64,000 nucleotides of DNA from Sinorhizobium fredii USDA 257 (GTDB lineage: Bacteria; Pseudomonadota; Alphaproteobacteria; Rhizobiales; Rhizobiaceae): the NCBI RefSeq assembly GCF_000265205.3, contig NC_018000.1:620001-684000 (forward strand), written 5' to 3'. The notes under the pieces are model-generated. The model was not told where the DNA came from. It did not search any database and saw nothing but the letters and a program-made list of their open reading frames with translations. Made by a program: the position numbers and the translations under genes. The first letter of the stretch is position 1; each line of letters starts with the position of its first letter. Positions 1-8,599 of this stretch are shown piece by piece.

Positions 1-183
1 GTCGGGGCGGCCATTGCGAAGGTTCTTGTCCTCGCATTGGTGGCGATCGTCGTGAATACGACCTGGCTTGCCTTTGGCGCGGCCATTGCCAAGGTCCTAC
101 GGGATCCAAGGCAGGCACGGATAGCCAATGTCGTCTTTGCCAGTCTGCTGCTTGTCTCGCTTGCTCCGCTGCTGCTTGGATAG
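1..183 (+). CDS. LysE/RhtB-type exporter, C-terminal end (partial)
   Basis: The reading frame is open from the first base and ends at TAG 181-183, giving the last 60 residues of a membrane protein. Two hydrophobic segments are separated by a short basic loop (KVLRDPRQAR), and the chain ends in LLLVSLAPLLLG. This is the usual end of a LysE/RhtB amino-acid exporter, which has six membrane helices and about 200 residues. The start and the diagnostic N-terminal part lie outside the window, so the substrate cannot be judged. Family assignment rests on the tail only. Confidence 0.55.
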   Translation, partial: VGAAIAKVLVLALVAIVVNTTWLAFGAAIAKVLRDPRQARIANVVFASLLLVSLAPLLLG

Positions 184-230
184 CGCGTTTTCCCTTGTAG
201 CGGCACCGTTCGGGACGCTATGAACGCGGC

Positions 231-737
231 ATGACCGCCAAGATACTCGTCAGCGCCTGTCTCATGGGCCATGCGGTGCGCTACGATGGCGCGGCGAAAC
301 CGCTGTGCCATCCGGCAATAGAACGTTGGCGTGCGGAAGGTCGGCTCGTGACCCTCTGTCCCGAGATGTCGGCGGGAATGCCGGTTCCGCGACCGCCGGC
401 GGAGATCGAGGCAGGCAGGACCGGTGCGAGCGTCCTTTCCGGCGTGGGACGCGTCCTCGAAAAGACCGGCGGCGATGTGACCGAGGCGTTTCGCCGGGGC
501 GCGGAAAACGCTCTTGCTCTTGCACTGACAGCAAACTGTCGTTTCGCGCTGCTGATCGACGGCAGCCCGTCCTGTGGCTCCAGCTTCGTCTACGATGGCA
601 GCTTCAGCGGCGAGCGCGTCCCCGGCGAGGGCGTCACCGCGGCGCTGCTACGCAAGAACGGCATAGAGGTCTTTTCCGACCGCGAAATCGGGCTGCTGGT
701 CGAGAGACTTGGCCGTGAAGATGAGGCTGACCCATAA
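231..737 (+). CDS. DUF523 family protein
   Basis: A 168-residue cytosolic protein of the DUF523 (YbbK-like) family. It starts MTAKILVSACLMG and carries the conserved cysteine-containing patches SACLMG (about 8-13), TLCPEMSAGMPVPRPP (about 41-56) and DGSPSCGSSFVYDGSFSG (about 110-127). The spaced cysteines suggest metal or Fe-S binding, but no activity is established for the family. Length matches full-length members. It lies 47 bases after the exporter gene on the same strand, so the two may be co-transcribed. A hairpin follows at 744-766. Confidence 0.85.
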   Translation: MTAKILVSACLMGHAVRYDGAAKPLCHPAIERWRAEGRLVTLCPEMSAGMPVPRPPAEIEAGRTGASVLSGVGRVLEKTGGDVTEAFRRGAENALALALTANCRFALLIDGSPSCGSSFVYDGSFSGERVPGEGVTAALLRKNGIEVFSDREIGLLVERLGREDEADP

Positions 738-743
738 AGATTA

Positions 744-766
744 CGCCCCTGCTTCTCTCAGGGGCG
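744..766. terminator. GC-rich hairpin between convergent genes
   Basis: An 8-bp perfect stem, CGCCCCTG (744-751) with CAGGGGCG (759-766), encloses a 7-base loop. It sits seven bases after the DUF523 stop and in the gap shared with the convergent HPE1-like gene. No good T-tract follows on either strand, so termination is only probable. Confidence 0.4.
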
Positions 767-847
767 CAACCTTTCGCCATTGCAGCGAAACGCCCATCAG
801 CCTTGAATATTCCGGCCGATGGGGCAGGGAACCTTATGTATATGGTG

Positions 848-1345
848 TTAATCTAATCTAAGTTCGAACCCCGACGGATCAAATTCCTGTGAAGCGCTGC
901 CGGCCATCGAGGCACTCACCGGTTCGGCGCGCGACACGATCCCGACGGCGGCGGTCTTTGCCGTCTGGTCGACGTCCGCGATCGCGGCGAGCGAGGCGGC
1001 GGTAACGCCCGTCGCCGCCGGATCTGCTTTCACGGCGGCGGCCTTGATCACGTCCTCGGATGCCTTGTTGACGAAGACGACCGGCGATCCTCCGAGCCAG
1101 GCCTCGGTGCGGACCGACTTCATTTCGCCATCGATCTGCTTGAGCTCGAGCTTGGCGGTGCCGGGCGTCAGCTCAGGAACGACATAGGAGGCCTTCTTCT
1201 TGGGCTGCAGCGGCGGGCACTCTGCGCAGGAGATCGTCGCGACGCTGGAATTGACGGCCTTTCCGGACGCCACGTTCTCGACCGACGACGCTGCCGCTGT
1301 GCCGGCGGCAAGCGTAAGGACGGCGGTGATCAGCAGGGAACGCAT
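848..1345 (-). CDS. HPE1-like secreted protein
   Basis: A 165-residue protein with a clear Sec signal peptide (MRSLLITAVLTLAAGTAAA, then SSVENVAS). After that come one CAEC pair (about 40-43), a lysine-rich QPKKK stretch and an Ala-rich C-terminal half. The pattern matches rhizobial proteins usually labelled plant virulence effector HPE1-like. That name comes from similarity only, and here it is an ordinary chromosomal gene of a symbiont-type genome. The ATG has a good ribosome site (GGAGAAGCCG). It lies 101 bases downstream of purD on the same strand and probably has its own promoter. The role is unknown; a periplasmic or surface location is inferred. Confidence 0.6.
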   Translation of the reverse strand: MRSLLITAVLTLAAGTAAASSVENVASGKAVNSSVATISCAECPPLQPKKKASYVVPELTPGTAKLELKQIDGEMKSVRTEAWLGGSPVVFVNKASEDVIKAAAVKADPAATGVTAASLAAIADVDQTAKTAAVGIVSRAEPVSASMAGSASQEFDPSGFELRLD

Positions 1346-1446
1346 CGGCTTCTCCTCGAATGTATCGAGGAGGAGAATATGAGACTGCCCTTACCTTCTC
1401 GTCAGGAGAATTGGTAAAAATTGAATGATGCCGCGATTCCGGGGGG

Positions 1447-2718
1447 TTACGCCTTTTCGCGCTCGACCGCGCGCCATCCGATGTCGCGACGGTAGAAGCC
1501 GTTCTCCCAGGAAACGCCGTTCACGCCTTGATAGGCGGCATCCTTTGCGTCGCTGACGGTCTGGCCCATGGCTGTGACGTTCAGCACACGGCCACCCGTG
1601 GCGACCAGGCGACCATCCTTGATCGCCGTACCGGCATGAAACACCCTTGTCGTGGCGGATGGTTCGGGGACGGCCGCGATCGGCGTGTTCTTTTCATAGG
1701 CTCCCGGATAGCCGCGCGAAGCTATCACGACCGTCAATGCCGCTTCGTCATGCCATTCGATTTGCATGCCGTCGAGCGTGCCCGTCGCTGCGGCGTAGAG
1801 CAGGGGCAGCAGGTCGCTTTTCATGCGCATCATCAGGACCTGGCATTCCGGGTCGCCGAAACGGACATTGTATTCGATGAGTTCCGGCCCTTTCGCGGTG
1901 ATCATCAGTCCGGCGAAAAACACGCCCGAGAACGGATGCCCACTTTCGGCCATGCCGCGCACGGTCGGCTCGATGATCTCCTTCATCGTCCGCCCGACCA
2001 TCTCGGCCGTCATCACCGGTGCCGGCGAATAGGCGCCCATACCACCGGTGTTCGGTCCCGTATCGCCGTCGCCGACGCGCTTGTGATCCTGCGCCGATGC
2101 CAGCGGCAGCACGGTCTTGCCGTCGCAAAGGCAGAAGAAGCTTGCTTCCTCGCCATCGAGGTAGGCTTCGACGACGACCTCTGCCCCGGCGGAGCCGAAG
2201 GCGCCGGAGAAACAGTCGTCGACGGCGGCGAACGCCTCGTCGAGCGTCATCGCCACCGTGACACCTTTGCCGGCGGCGAGCCCATCCGCCTTGATGACGA
2301 TCGGCGCGCCCTGTTCGCGGACATAGGTCTTGGCCGAGCTGGCTTCGGTAAAGCGTCTGTAGGCACCGGTCGGGATTGCGTACTTGGCGCAAAGATCTTT
2401 GGTGAAGCCTTTGGAACCTTCAAGCTGGGCAGCGGCGGCAGAGGGGCCGAAGACGGGGATGTCGGCGGCACGGAGTGCGTCCGCGAGACCGGCAACAAGG
2501 GGCGCCTCGGGGCCGACCACGACGAAATCGATCGTCTTCTCGCGGCAGAAGTCGACGACAGCTGTGTGGTTGTCGACGTCGAGCGCGACGATCGTCGCCT
2601 CTTCGGCGATGCCGGGATTGCCTGGCGCTGCGTACAGCGTGGTGAGCTGCGGCGACTGCGTGATTTTCCATGCAAGCGCGTGTTCGCGTCCGCCCGATCC
2701 GATCAGAAGAACCTTCAT
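1447..2718 (-). CDS. purD: Phosphoribosylamine-glycine ligase (GARS)
   Basis: PurD joins glycine to 5-phosphoribosylamine with ATP, the second step of de novo purine synthesis. The product is 423 residues, the normal size. It begins [15 protein letters not shown], the N-domain glycine-rich motif, followed by the ATP-grasp part with [15 protein letters not shown] and [12 protein letters not shown], and the C-domain with [10 protein letters not shown] prefer ATG 2718 over ATG 2724 because the GCAGGG ribosome site abuts the upstream ATG but sits six bases from the inner one, and the family starts MKVL. A good sigma-70 promoter lies upstream (2754-2782), so it need not depend on the GGDEF-EAL gene 90 bases away. 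Confidence 0.97.
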   Translation of the reverse strand: MKVLLIGSGGREHALAWKITQSPQLTTLYAAPGNPGIAEEATIVALDVDNHTAVVDFCREKTIDFVVVGPEAPLVAGLADALRAADIPVFGPSAAAAQLEGSKGFTKDLCAKYAIPTGAYRRFTEASSAKTYVREQGAPIVIKADGLAAGKGVTVAMTLDEAFAAVDDCFSGAFGSAGAEVVVEAYLDGEEASFFCLCDGKTVLPLASAQDHKRVGDGDTGPNTGGMGAYSPAPVMTAEMVGRTMKEIIEPTVRGMAESGHPFSGVFFAGLMITAKGPELIEYNVRFGDPECQVLMMRMKSDLLPLLYAAATGTLDGMQIEWHDEAALTVVIASRGYPGAYEKNTPIAAVPEPSATTRVFHAGTAIKDGRLVATGGRVLNVTAMGQTVSDAKDAAYQGVNGVSWENGFYRRDIGWRAVEREKA

Positions 2719-2734
2719 TGCCATCCCTGCCGTC

Positions 2735-2782
2735 AGCGCATTGATGCGCTGCGGTTAGGACGTCGGGCGGGGCGAGGTCAAG
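2735..2782 (-). promoter_or_regulatory. Probable purD promoter with leader inverted repeat
   Basis: Reading the minus strand, CTTGAC (2782-2777) and CCTAAC (2759-2754) are 17 bases apart, close to the rhizobial sigma-70 pattern CTTGAC-N17-CTATAT. Just downstream, AGCGCAT-TG-ATGCGCT (2735-2750) is a perfect 7-bp inverted repeat between the -10 and the purD start. It could be an operator (for example for a purine repressor) or a leader hairpin. No regulator is identified from sequence. Confidence 0.45.
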
Positions 2783-2807
2783 AAAAAACCGGCTCCGCGC
2801 GCAAGAT

Positions 2808-5198
2808 TCACCACCGTGCTTTGGATGTCGAGTTCCGACGGCTGCTGCCGGAGTGCTCGTCGGCGGGGCGTTCCTTGACATGCTGCGCCGTCCGGGTGAG
2901 CGCCCAGATCGCCAGGTCGTCGAGCGAAAGCGGCTTGCTGATCAGATAGCCCTGGAAGCGGTCGCAGCCGGCTGCCGTGAGCATAGCCAGCTTTTCCGGC
3001 GTATCGACGCCTTCGCCGATCACCGCCATGTCCTTCGCATGGCAGAGTGCGACGACTGCCTTGAGGACGGAAAGGGAGTGCGACGCGGTGAGGTTGGTAA
3101 CGAGCGCCCGGTCCAGCTTGATGGTGTCCGCGGCGTAGTCGATGATCTGCTCGATCGAGGTGTAGCCGGCGCCGAAGTCGTCGATCGACAGGCGGAAGCC
3201 CTTGTGGCGCAGCTCGTCAATGTTCTGCCTCAACTGGTCGCTGATCTTGACGGCGAATGTCTCGGTGAGCTCGATGTCGATCGATCGCGTTTCGAGCCGA
3301 TGGCGGGCCGCGCAATCCGACAGATAGTCGCCGAGCGCGCGTGAATGCAGCTCCGCCGAAGAGATGTTGATCGCCAGCACCGTATCTTGCCCGAAGAGTG
3401 CCTTCAACTGACGGCAGTCGGACATCGCCTTGTTGATGACCCACCAGTCGATCTTGGTGAAAAGACCGGAGCTTTCGGCAATCGGTACGAATTCGTCAGG
3501 CGTAACGGTGCCGAGAACGGGCGAATGCCAGCGCAACAGCGCCTCGCAGCCCGTGACTTGGCCGCGCACGTTGACGATCGGCATGTAGACAAGGCGAAAC
3601 TGCTCGTCAGGATCGAGGCCCCGCAGTTCCTCCTGGATCTGGCGCAGCCGGGTACGCTTGTCATGCAGCGCACGAGAGAAGCGGGAGGAGCGGTTCCTGC
3701 CGCCGGACTTCGCCTGGTACATGGCCGCATCTGCATTGGATATCAGTTCGGCGACATTGGTCGCATCGTCCGGGCAGATGGCCACGCCGATGCTCGCCGT
3801 CACCGGATAGCGTTTGCCGGAAACTTCGAAGCCGCCGTCAAACAGGGCGAGGATCGCGTCCGAGATCTCCCGGACAGTGCCTTCGCCCGGGTTCGATCGC
3901 ACCAGAACCGCAAATTCGTCGCCGGAAAGGCGAGCGAGGATGGCCGTCTCCAGCTGCCTCCGCCGCGTGATGGTCTCGACGGTTTGTCCAATGCGCACCG
4001 CAAGCGTCTTGAGCAAATCGTCCCCGATATCGTGGCCGTGCTTGTCGTTGACGAATTTGAAATTGTCGATGTCGATGAACAGCAGGCTGCACTTCTCGCC
4101 GCAAGCGATGGCTTGCTCGACGACGCCGGCCGCGAGTGTGTTGAAACGTCCGCGGTTGTGGATGCCGGTCAGCGTGTCGGTCCACGACTTCTGCTGCACG
4201 AGCCGCAGGGCATGGGCGGACTGGGAATGAAGCTCGCGGATGTTATGGGTCAGGCGCCCGATCTCACCCGCTTCGTCCATGTCCCTGATGTCGTCACGCT
4301 CGCCGTTCATCACCGCCGTGACGTCGGCGTCGAGGCTGGCGATCGGCCCGGTGATGAAACGCCTTAACAATAGCACGATCAAGAAGATGCAGATCAGGCT
4401 CATGGCGAGAGCACCGCAAGCAAGCAGCACCTTTCGGCGCAGCACTTGAGCCTCGAAATAGGCGTCCGGGACGACGATCGTGGCGTAAAGCTGCGTTCCG
4501 AGCGGCGTACTCGCGGAAAGCTTATCGGTGACGGCGAGCGGCCATGGCTGGAGAACGATGTCGGCTCCATACTCCTTCTTCAGAGCTGCCTGCATTGCGA
4601 GGAACCGGTCCGGCAGGACGGCTATCTGCATCAGCAACGCACTGGCCTTGTTGTTCGGCATGGGACGGCCAAAGGTAACCGGGTCGACGAAGAGGGAGTA
4701 GACGATCCGCGGACGGTCGCCGGTTGGCTCAAGATAGGTCAAGTCGCTCAGCCGCTTGCCGGCGATCAACTTTCTTGCAAGATCGCGCTGCGGTTCGTCG
4801 ATCTCGGCAAAGGGATCCCAACTGTTCTCGAAATAGTATTCGGTCTCTGTTCGCGAGTTGAGGACGGCAAAGGAGATATAAGCTATCGGATCCTCGGATA
4901 GCGATTTTATGCTCTCCTGCAGACGCGCGCCGAGCGCGGTGGCGCGGTATCGCTCGTCGGTCTCGGCGACGAATTGGCGCAGAACGTTACCGTTCAGGAT
5001 AGCATTGAGAAAACTCTTGCTGCGCTGGACCTCGTTCTGGAAAACCGCGGCAGCGTGCTCCAGCCGTTGGGAAAGCTTCGCCTTCTCCAGTGCCTGAATG
5101 GAGCGCTCCTGGGCGAAATAGACCGAGAGCGCTGCGAGAAGGTAGCCGAGCAGCACGACGGGAAAGATTAGGAAAAGTGCGCGCTTGCTGAGGGTCAC
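2808..5198 (-). CDS. Membrane GGDEF-EAL cyclic-di-GMP protein, MbaA-like
   Basis: A 796-residue inner-membrane signalling protein. TM1 is at about 8-27, followed by a periplasmic region of about 230 residues, TM2 (LLACGALAMSLICIFLIVLL, about 258-278), a HAMP linker, a GGDEF domain and a C-terminal EAL domain. The GGDEF signature reads SGDEF. The EAL domain keeps its catalytic set (EALLRW, NISSAEL, ELTET, DDFGAGYTS, TIKLDRAL, QGYLISKP), so phosphodiesterase activity is likely and cyclase activity possible. It starts at GTG 5198, whose GTGA overlaps the stop of the upstream polyamine-binding-protein gene, a translational coupling. That order and architecture match the Vibrio NspS-MbaA polyamine sensor pair. 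Confidence 0.9.
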   Translation of the reverse strand: MTLSKRALFLIFPVVLLGYLLAALSVYFAQERSIQALEKAKLSQRLEHAAAVFQNEVQRSKSFLNAILNGNVLRQFVAETDERYRATALGARLQESIKSLSEDPIAYISFAVLNSRTETEYYFENSWDPFAEIDEPQRDLARKLIAGKRLSDLTYLEPTGDRPRIVYSLFVDPVTFGRPMPNNKASALLMQIAVLPDRFLAMQAALKKEYGADIVLQPWPLAVTDKLSASTPLGTQLYATIVVPDAYFEAQVLRRKVLLACGALAMSLICIFLIVLLLRRFITGPIASLDADVTAVMNGERDDIRDMDEAGEIGRLTHNIRELHSQSAHALRLVQQKSWTDTLTGIHNRGRFNTLAAGVVEQAIACGEKCSLLFIDIDNFKFVNDKHGHDIGDDLLKTLAVRIGQTVETITRRRQLETAILARLSGDEFAVLVRSNPGEGTVREISDAILALFDGGFEVSGKRYPVTASIGVAICPDDATNVAELISNADAAMYQAKSGGRNRSSRFSRALHDKRTRLRQIQEELRGLDPDEQFRLVYMPIVNVRGQVTGCEALLRWHSPVLGTVTPDEFVPIAESSGLFTKIDWWVINKAMSDCRQLKALFGQDTVLAINISSAELHSRALGDYLSDCAARHRLETRSIDIELTETFAVKISDQLRQNIDELRHKGFRLSIDDFGAGYTSIEQIIDYAADTIKLDRALVTNLTASHSLSVLKAVVALCHAKDMAVIGEGVDTPEKLAMLTAAGCDRFQGYLISKPLSLDDLAIWALTRTAQHVKERPADEHSGSSRRNSTSKARW

Positions 5199-6235
5199 TG
5201 AAAATTCGCCAATGTGCTGATGATGCGTCGGCGCGCCTGGACCGACTGGATTGAAAGTTCCTGCTGGTACTGGCTTTTTGCCAGCGTCGCGGCCGGCGGG
5301 TAGATCTCCGGATCGGAGCGCATCGCCTCCGGCAGAAGCTTCAACGCCGCGCTGCTCGTGGTCGGCATGGTCAAGGCGAGGGCATTGGCGGCGGCGCTTT
5401 CCGGCGAACCTATGAAATCGAGGAACTCCAGGGCGCGCTGCTTATGAGGTGAACTGGCGATAACCGAAACGCAGTCGAGCCACGAAAGCGTCCCTTCCTG
5501 GGGGACCACATAGCGCCACAGGCCCCGCCTATCGACCTTGTCGTTGAGGACGTGCTGATCGCCGCTGTAGCCGAGCGCCATATGGATGTCTTTGCCGGTC
5601 GCCTGGTCCTGGATGGCGGTAATGACATAGTCGTAGGTCAGCACGGCTGGGGCCTGTGCCTTTAGCAGATCGAACGCAGCCTTCAGGGTCCCGGTATCGC
5701 TGGTATTGATGGACGCGCCGAGCAGCATCAGCGGTGGCACGAAGAGTTCGGTGTGGTCGTCGAACATCGCAACATGCTTCTTGAGCGACGCTGCGGGGCG
5801 CATCAGGTCCTGCCAGGATGTCGGCGGCTGCGCGATAACATCGGAGCGATAGAGAATGCCGACCGTTCCGGAGAAATAGGGAAGCCCGTATCCGGCGCAT
5901 CGATCCCGCCATTCTGGCGCGTAGTCTGCGAGCGCGGGCAAATTGTCTTCACGAAGGGTTTCGAGAATGCCCTTCTTGCCGAAAAGATGCGCGCCGTTCT
6001 CATCGACGACGACGAGATCGATACTGTTGCTGGGATTGGCGAGAATCTCATCGCGTGCGTCGTCGCTATCGAAGTTTATCTGTCGGATTGCGACGCCCGT
6101 CTCCTGCGTCCAGCGGTCGATGAGACCCTGGTCGATATAAGCTTCCCAGATCAACAGGTTGAGCGTTTCGGCACGGCTTGCGGCCGCGCACAGCAATGTC
6201 GCCAGGAAGAAGGATGTCGCCGCACGCCTTCTCAT
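5195..6235 (-). CDS. Periplasmic polyamine-binding protein, PotD/NspS-like
   Basis: A 346-residue secreted solute-binding protein. Signal peptide MRRRAATSFFLATLLCAAASRA is followed by ETLNLLIWEAYID, the characteristic opening of PotD-type spermidine/putrescine binders. Other family marks are DLVVVDENGAHLF and LPYFSGTVGILYRSD. I use ATG 6235, which gives a normal signal peptide, instead of an upstream in-frame ATG at 6283. No ABC permease or ATPase gene is nearby. Its stop overlaps the start of the GGDEF-EAL gene by four bases, suggesting the protein senses ligand for that enzyme rather than feeding a transporter. Ligand identity is inferred from family only. Confidence 0.85.
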   Translation of the reverse strand: MRRRAATSFFLATLLCAAASRAETLNLLIWEAYIDQGLIDRWTQETGVAIRQINFDSDDARDEILANPSNSIDLVVVDENGAHLFGKKGILETLREDNLPALADYAPEWRDRCAGYGLPYFSGTVGILYRSDVIAQPPTSWQDLMRPAASLKKHVAMFDDHTELFVPPLMLLGASINTSDTGTLKAAFDLLKAQAPAVLTYDYVITAIQDQATGKDIHMALGYSGDQHVLNDKVDRRGLWRYVVPQEGTLSWLDCVSVIASSPHKQRALEFLDFIGSPESAAANALALTMPTTSSAALKLLPEAMRSDPEIYPPAATLAKSQYQQELSIQSVQARRRIISTLANFQ

Positions 6236-6325
6236 TCTCTTCCCCCCGCTGAACGACCCCCACTGGCAGACGGTAAGCGGCAATAATTTAGGAATGCTTA
6301 CGGCCAGCGCGTGCCGTAGCGCCGA

Positions 6326-6430
6326 CTACAGCGCCGTGCGTCTATTCAGACGCACAAAGGTCGCTGTAGCACTTTGAATTGCTGCATGTTCTTCTCCTTA
6401 AATCGGCTCCGATTTAAGGAGACATGCAGC
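6326..6430. repeat. RIME-type rhizobial intergenic mosaic element
   Basis: About 105 bases made of two nested palindromes. The first pairs CTACAGCG (6326-6333) with CGCTGTAG (6362-6369) around an inner hairpin TGCGTCT-ATTC-AGACGCA (6337-6354). The second pairs GCTGCATGT (6381-6389) with ACATGCAGC (6422-6430) around the perfect repeat TCCTTAAATCGG-CT-CCGATTTAAGGA (6395-6420). Size and double-palindrome design match the RIME1 repeats known from rhizobial chromosomes. The MFS gene on the minus strand ends inside the second palindrome. Confidence 0.8.
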
Positions 6431-7622
6431 GGCGCGACGGTATTTTCGGCAGGAACACGGTGAAGATGCCGAGCAACGGTAGATAGGAGCAGAGCTGGTA
6501 GACGAATTCGATCCCATGGCTGTCCGCGAAGATGCCGAGCACCGCCGCGCCGATGCCGCCGAAACCGAAGGCAAAGCCGAAGAAGACGCCAGCGATGAGG
6601 CCGACGCGGCCGGGGACGAGCTCCTGGGCGAAGACGACGATCGCGGAGAAGGCCGACGAAAAGACGAGGCCGATCACCACGCTGAGCACGCCTGTCCAGA
6701 ACAGGTTGGCGTAGGGAAGCATGAGCGCGAAGGGAATGACGCCGAGGATCGACAGCCAGATGACGAAACGCGCGCCGTAGCGGTCGCCGATGGGCCCGCC
6801 GAGGAAGGTTCCGGCCGCCGCGGATCCGAGGAAAAGAAACAGCATCAGTTGCGCCTGCTGCACGCTGGTGCCGAACTTTTCGATGACGAAGAAGGTGAAA
6901 TAGCTGGAGACGCTGGCGAGATAGACATTCTTCGTCGCCGTCAGCAGCACGAGAATCGCGACCGTCCAAAGGACTCGGGCTTTCGGCAGGGGCAGGGCCC
7001 GGCTCAGGGCGGCGCGGCTCATTGTCGAGCGGCGATGCCGCACGTACCAGGTGCTCACCCAGGACAGCACGAAGAAGCCGATAATGGCGACGATCGAAAA
7101 CCAGCTGAGGCTGCCCTGCCCGAAAGGCAGGACGATGAAGGCGGCAAGGAGCGGGCCCAATGCGCTGCCGGCGTTGCCGCCGACCTGAAACAGTGACTGC
7201 GCCAGCCCGTGGCGACCGCCCGAGGCGAGCCGCGCGACACGCGACGACTCGGGATGGAAGATCGCCGAACCGACGCCGATCAGGCTTGCCGCCAGCAGGA
7301 GCATCCAGAAGTGATCGGCATGGGCGAGAAGAATCAGTCCCGAACAGGTCGACAGCATCGCAACCGGCAAGGTGTAGGGGAGTGCCCAGCGGTCGGTGAC
7401 GATGCCGACGGCTGGCTGCAGCATCGAGGCCGTGACCTGGAAGGTGAAGGTCAACAGGCCGATCTGCACGAAGTCCAGAGCGTAGTTCGCCTTGAGCAAC
7501 GGATAGAGCGCCGTCAGCAGCGATTGCATGATGTCGTTCAGCATATGGCAGAAGCTGACGGCAAGAATGACGGAGAAGGCCGTCTTTTCCGGATTGATGC
7601 TGCCCGCCGTGACCGAAGACAT
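6414..7622 (-). CDS. MFS efflux transporter, fosmidomycin-resistance (Fsr) type
   Basis: A 402-residue major-facilitator permease with about twelve hydrophobic segments. It contains SFCHMLNDIMQSLLTALYP near the N-terminus, GSAIFHPESSRVARL in the loop region, and PIGDRYGARFVIWLS in the second half, all typical of the Fsr group of drug exporters. ATG 7622 has a strong GGAAGGAA site, so the in-frame ATG 7667 is not used. The gene is divergent from an AraC regulator 109 bases away, which probably controls it. The last codons and stop (6414-6416) lie inside a RIME-type repeat, so the C-terminal tail (about RRCMSP) is repeat-derived. Substrate is unknown. Confidence 0.88.
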   Translation of the reverse strand: MSSVTAGSINPEKTAFSVILAVSFCHMLNDIMQSLLTALYPLLKANYALDFVQIGLLTFTFQVTASMLQPAVGIVTDRWALPYTLPVAMLSTCSGLILLAHADHFWMLLLAASLIGVGSAIFHPESSRVARLASGGRHGLAQSLFQVGGNAGSALGPLLAAFIVLPFGQGSLSWFSIVAIIGFFVLSWVSTWYVRHRRSTMSRAALSRALPLPKARVLWTVAILVLLTATKNVYLASVSSYFTFFVIEKFGTSVQQAQLMLFLFLGSAAAGTFLGGPIGDRYGARFVIWLSILGVIPFALMLPYANLFWTGVLSVVIGLVFSSAFSAIVVFAQELVPGRVGLIAGVFFGFAFGFGGIGAAVLGIFADSHGIEFVYQLCSYLPLLGIFTVFLPKIPSRRCMSP

Positions 7623-7731
7623 GAGGTGTTTCCTTCCGAACGGCCCGCTTCGGAGCCTTTCCTCCATCTGTAAACGCCTTGCTGCTGGCCTGCTTTTGTG
7701 TTTTGGTCGAATTCTTTCGCAAGCGGGCCAG

Positions 7732-8544
7732 ATGGTGAGATCGAACCGAAATTACTTGCCGGAACTGCCGGATGCGGATCACTTCAGGAATCTGGAGTGG
7801 ATCGAGAAGGCGAATGCTCCCGTCCTGGCAATCGGAAGAGACTATGGCTGCGGGCTTATCGTGCCGCTGCACAGCCACACACGAACACAGCTCTGGTGGG
7901 CGCGCTCCGGTGTGGTTCTCGTGCACACGGCAGAGGGGCGATGGATGATCCCTCCCGGCCATGCCCTGCTCATTCCTGCCGGCATGGAGCACTCGGCCGA
8001 GATGGTCAGCGACGTTCGGATGCATTCGATCTACATCGCGGCCATGAACCGGGCGCAGCGGCCTCTGGTGTTGGAGATCTCGGCGCTGGCCGGCAGCCTC
8101 ATCGACGAACTGGTCCGTACCGAGAACGAGACTTCGTCCGAACGGCGCGAGCAACTGATCATGGACCTGTTGCTCGAAGAGATTCCGCGTCTCGCGGTGC
8201 GGCCGCTGGGTCTGCCCTTTCCACAGGACCGCAGTCTCGCCAGCCTCTGCCGGAAATTCCTGGAGGCGCCTTCGGCCAGCGCCAACATCGATCAGTGGGC
8301 CGATGTTCTCGGCATCAGCCGGCGTTCCTTTACGCGGTTCTTTCGGCGCGAGACGGGCATCAGCTTCGTCACATGGCGTCAGCAGGCCTGCATCTTTGCC
8401 TCGCTGCCGCGCATTGCCGATGGCGAGCCGATCACCACTGTCGCGCTCGATGCCGGCTATGAGAATGTGGCTGCTTTCACCACCATGTTCCGCCGCATGC
8501 TGGGTGCCCCGCCGAGCCTTTATCTGCGCGGCCGCGATGTCTGA
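7732..8544 (+). CDS. AraC-family transcriptional regulator
   Basis: A 270-residue regulator. The N-terminal cupin half contains VPLHSHTRTQLWWARSG and WMIPPGHALLIPAGMEHSAE. The C-terminal half is a two-helix-turn-helix AraC domain with WADVLGISRRSFTRFFRRE and VALDAGYENVAAFTTMFRRM. ATG 7732 is chosen because the open frame further upstream overlaps the divergent MFS gene and adds no family sequence. The intergenic 7623-7731 holds both promoters. By position it should regulate the MFS exporter. The effector is unknown. Confidence 0.9.
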   Translation: MVRSNRNYLPELPDADHFRNLEWIEKANAPVLAIGRDYGCGLIVPLHSHTRTQLWWARSGVVLVHTAEGRWMIPPGHALLIPAGMEHSAEMVSDVRMHSIYIAAMNRAQRPLVLEISALAGSLIDELVRTENETSSERREQLIMDLLLEEIPRLAVRPLGLPFPQDRSLASLCRKFLEAPSASANIDQWADVLGISRRSFTRFFRRETGISFVTWRQQACIFASLPRIADGEPITTVALDAGYENVAAFTTMFRRMLGAPPSLYLRGRDV

Positions 8545-8599
8545 CTGCGAAGATCATGCGGACGCTTGACCGGCCGGCCCAGCGGGGCCAAACAGGGCC

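Noticed and set aside
1528..2949. 473-residue open frame on the plus strand across purD
   Set aside because: Antisense to a certain gene; Arg/Gly-rich text without family features, a common result of high-GC third-codon bias.
6346..8154. 602-residue minus-strand open frame
   Set aside because: Overlaps the MFS gene in another frame and the AraC gene in antisense, and runs through the RIME-type repeat; no recognisable sequence.
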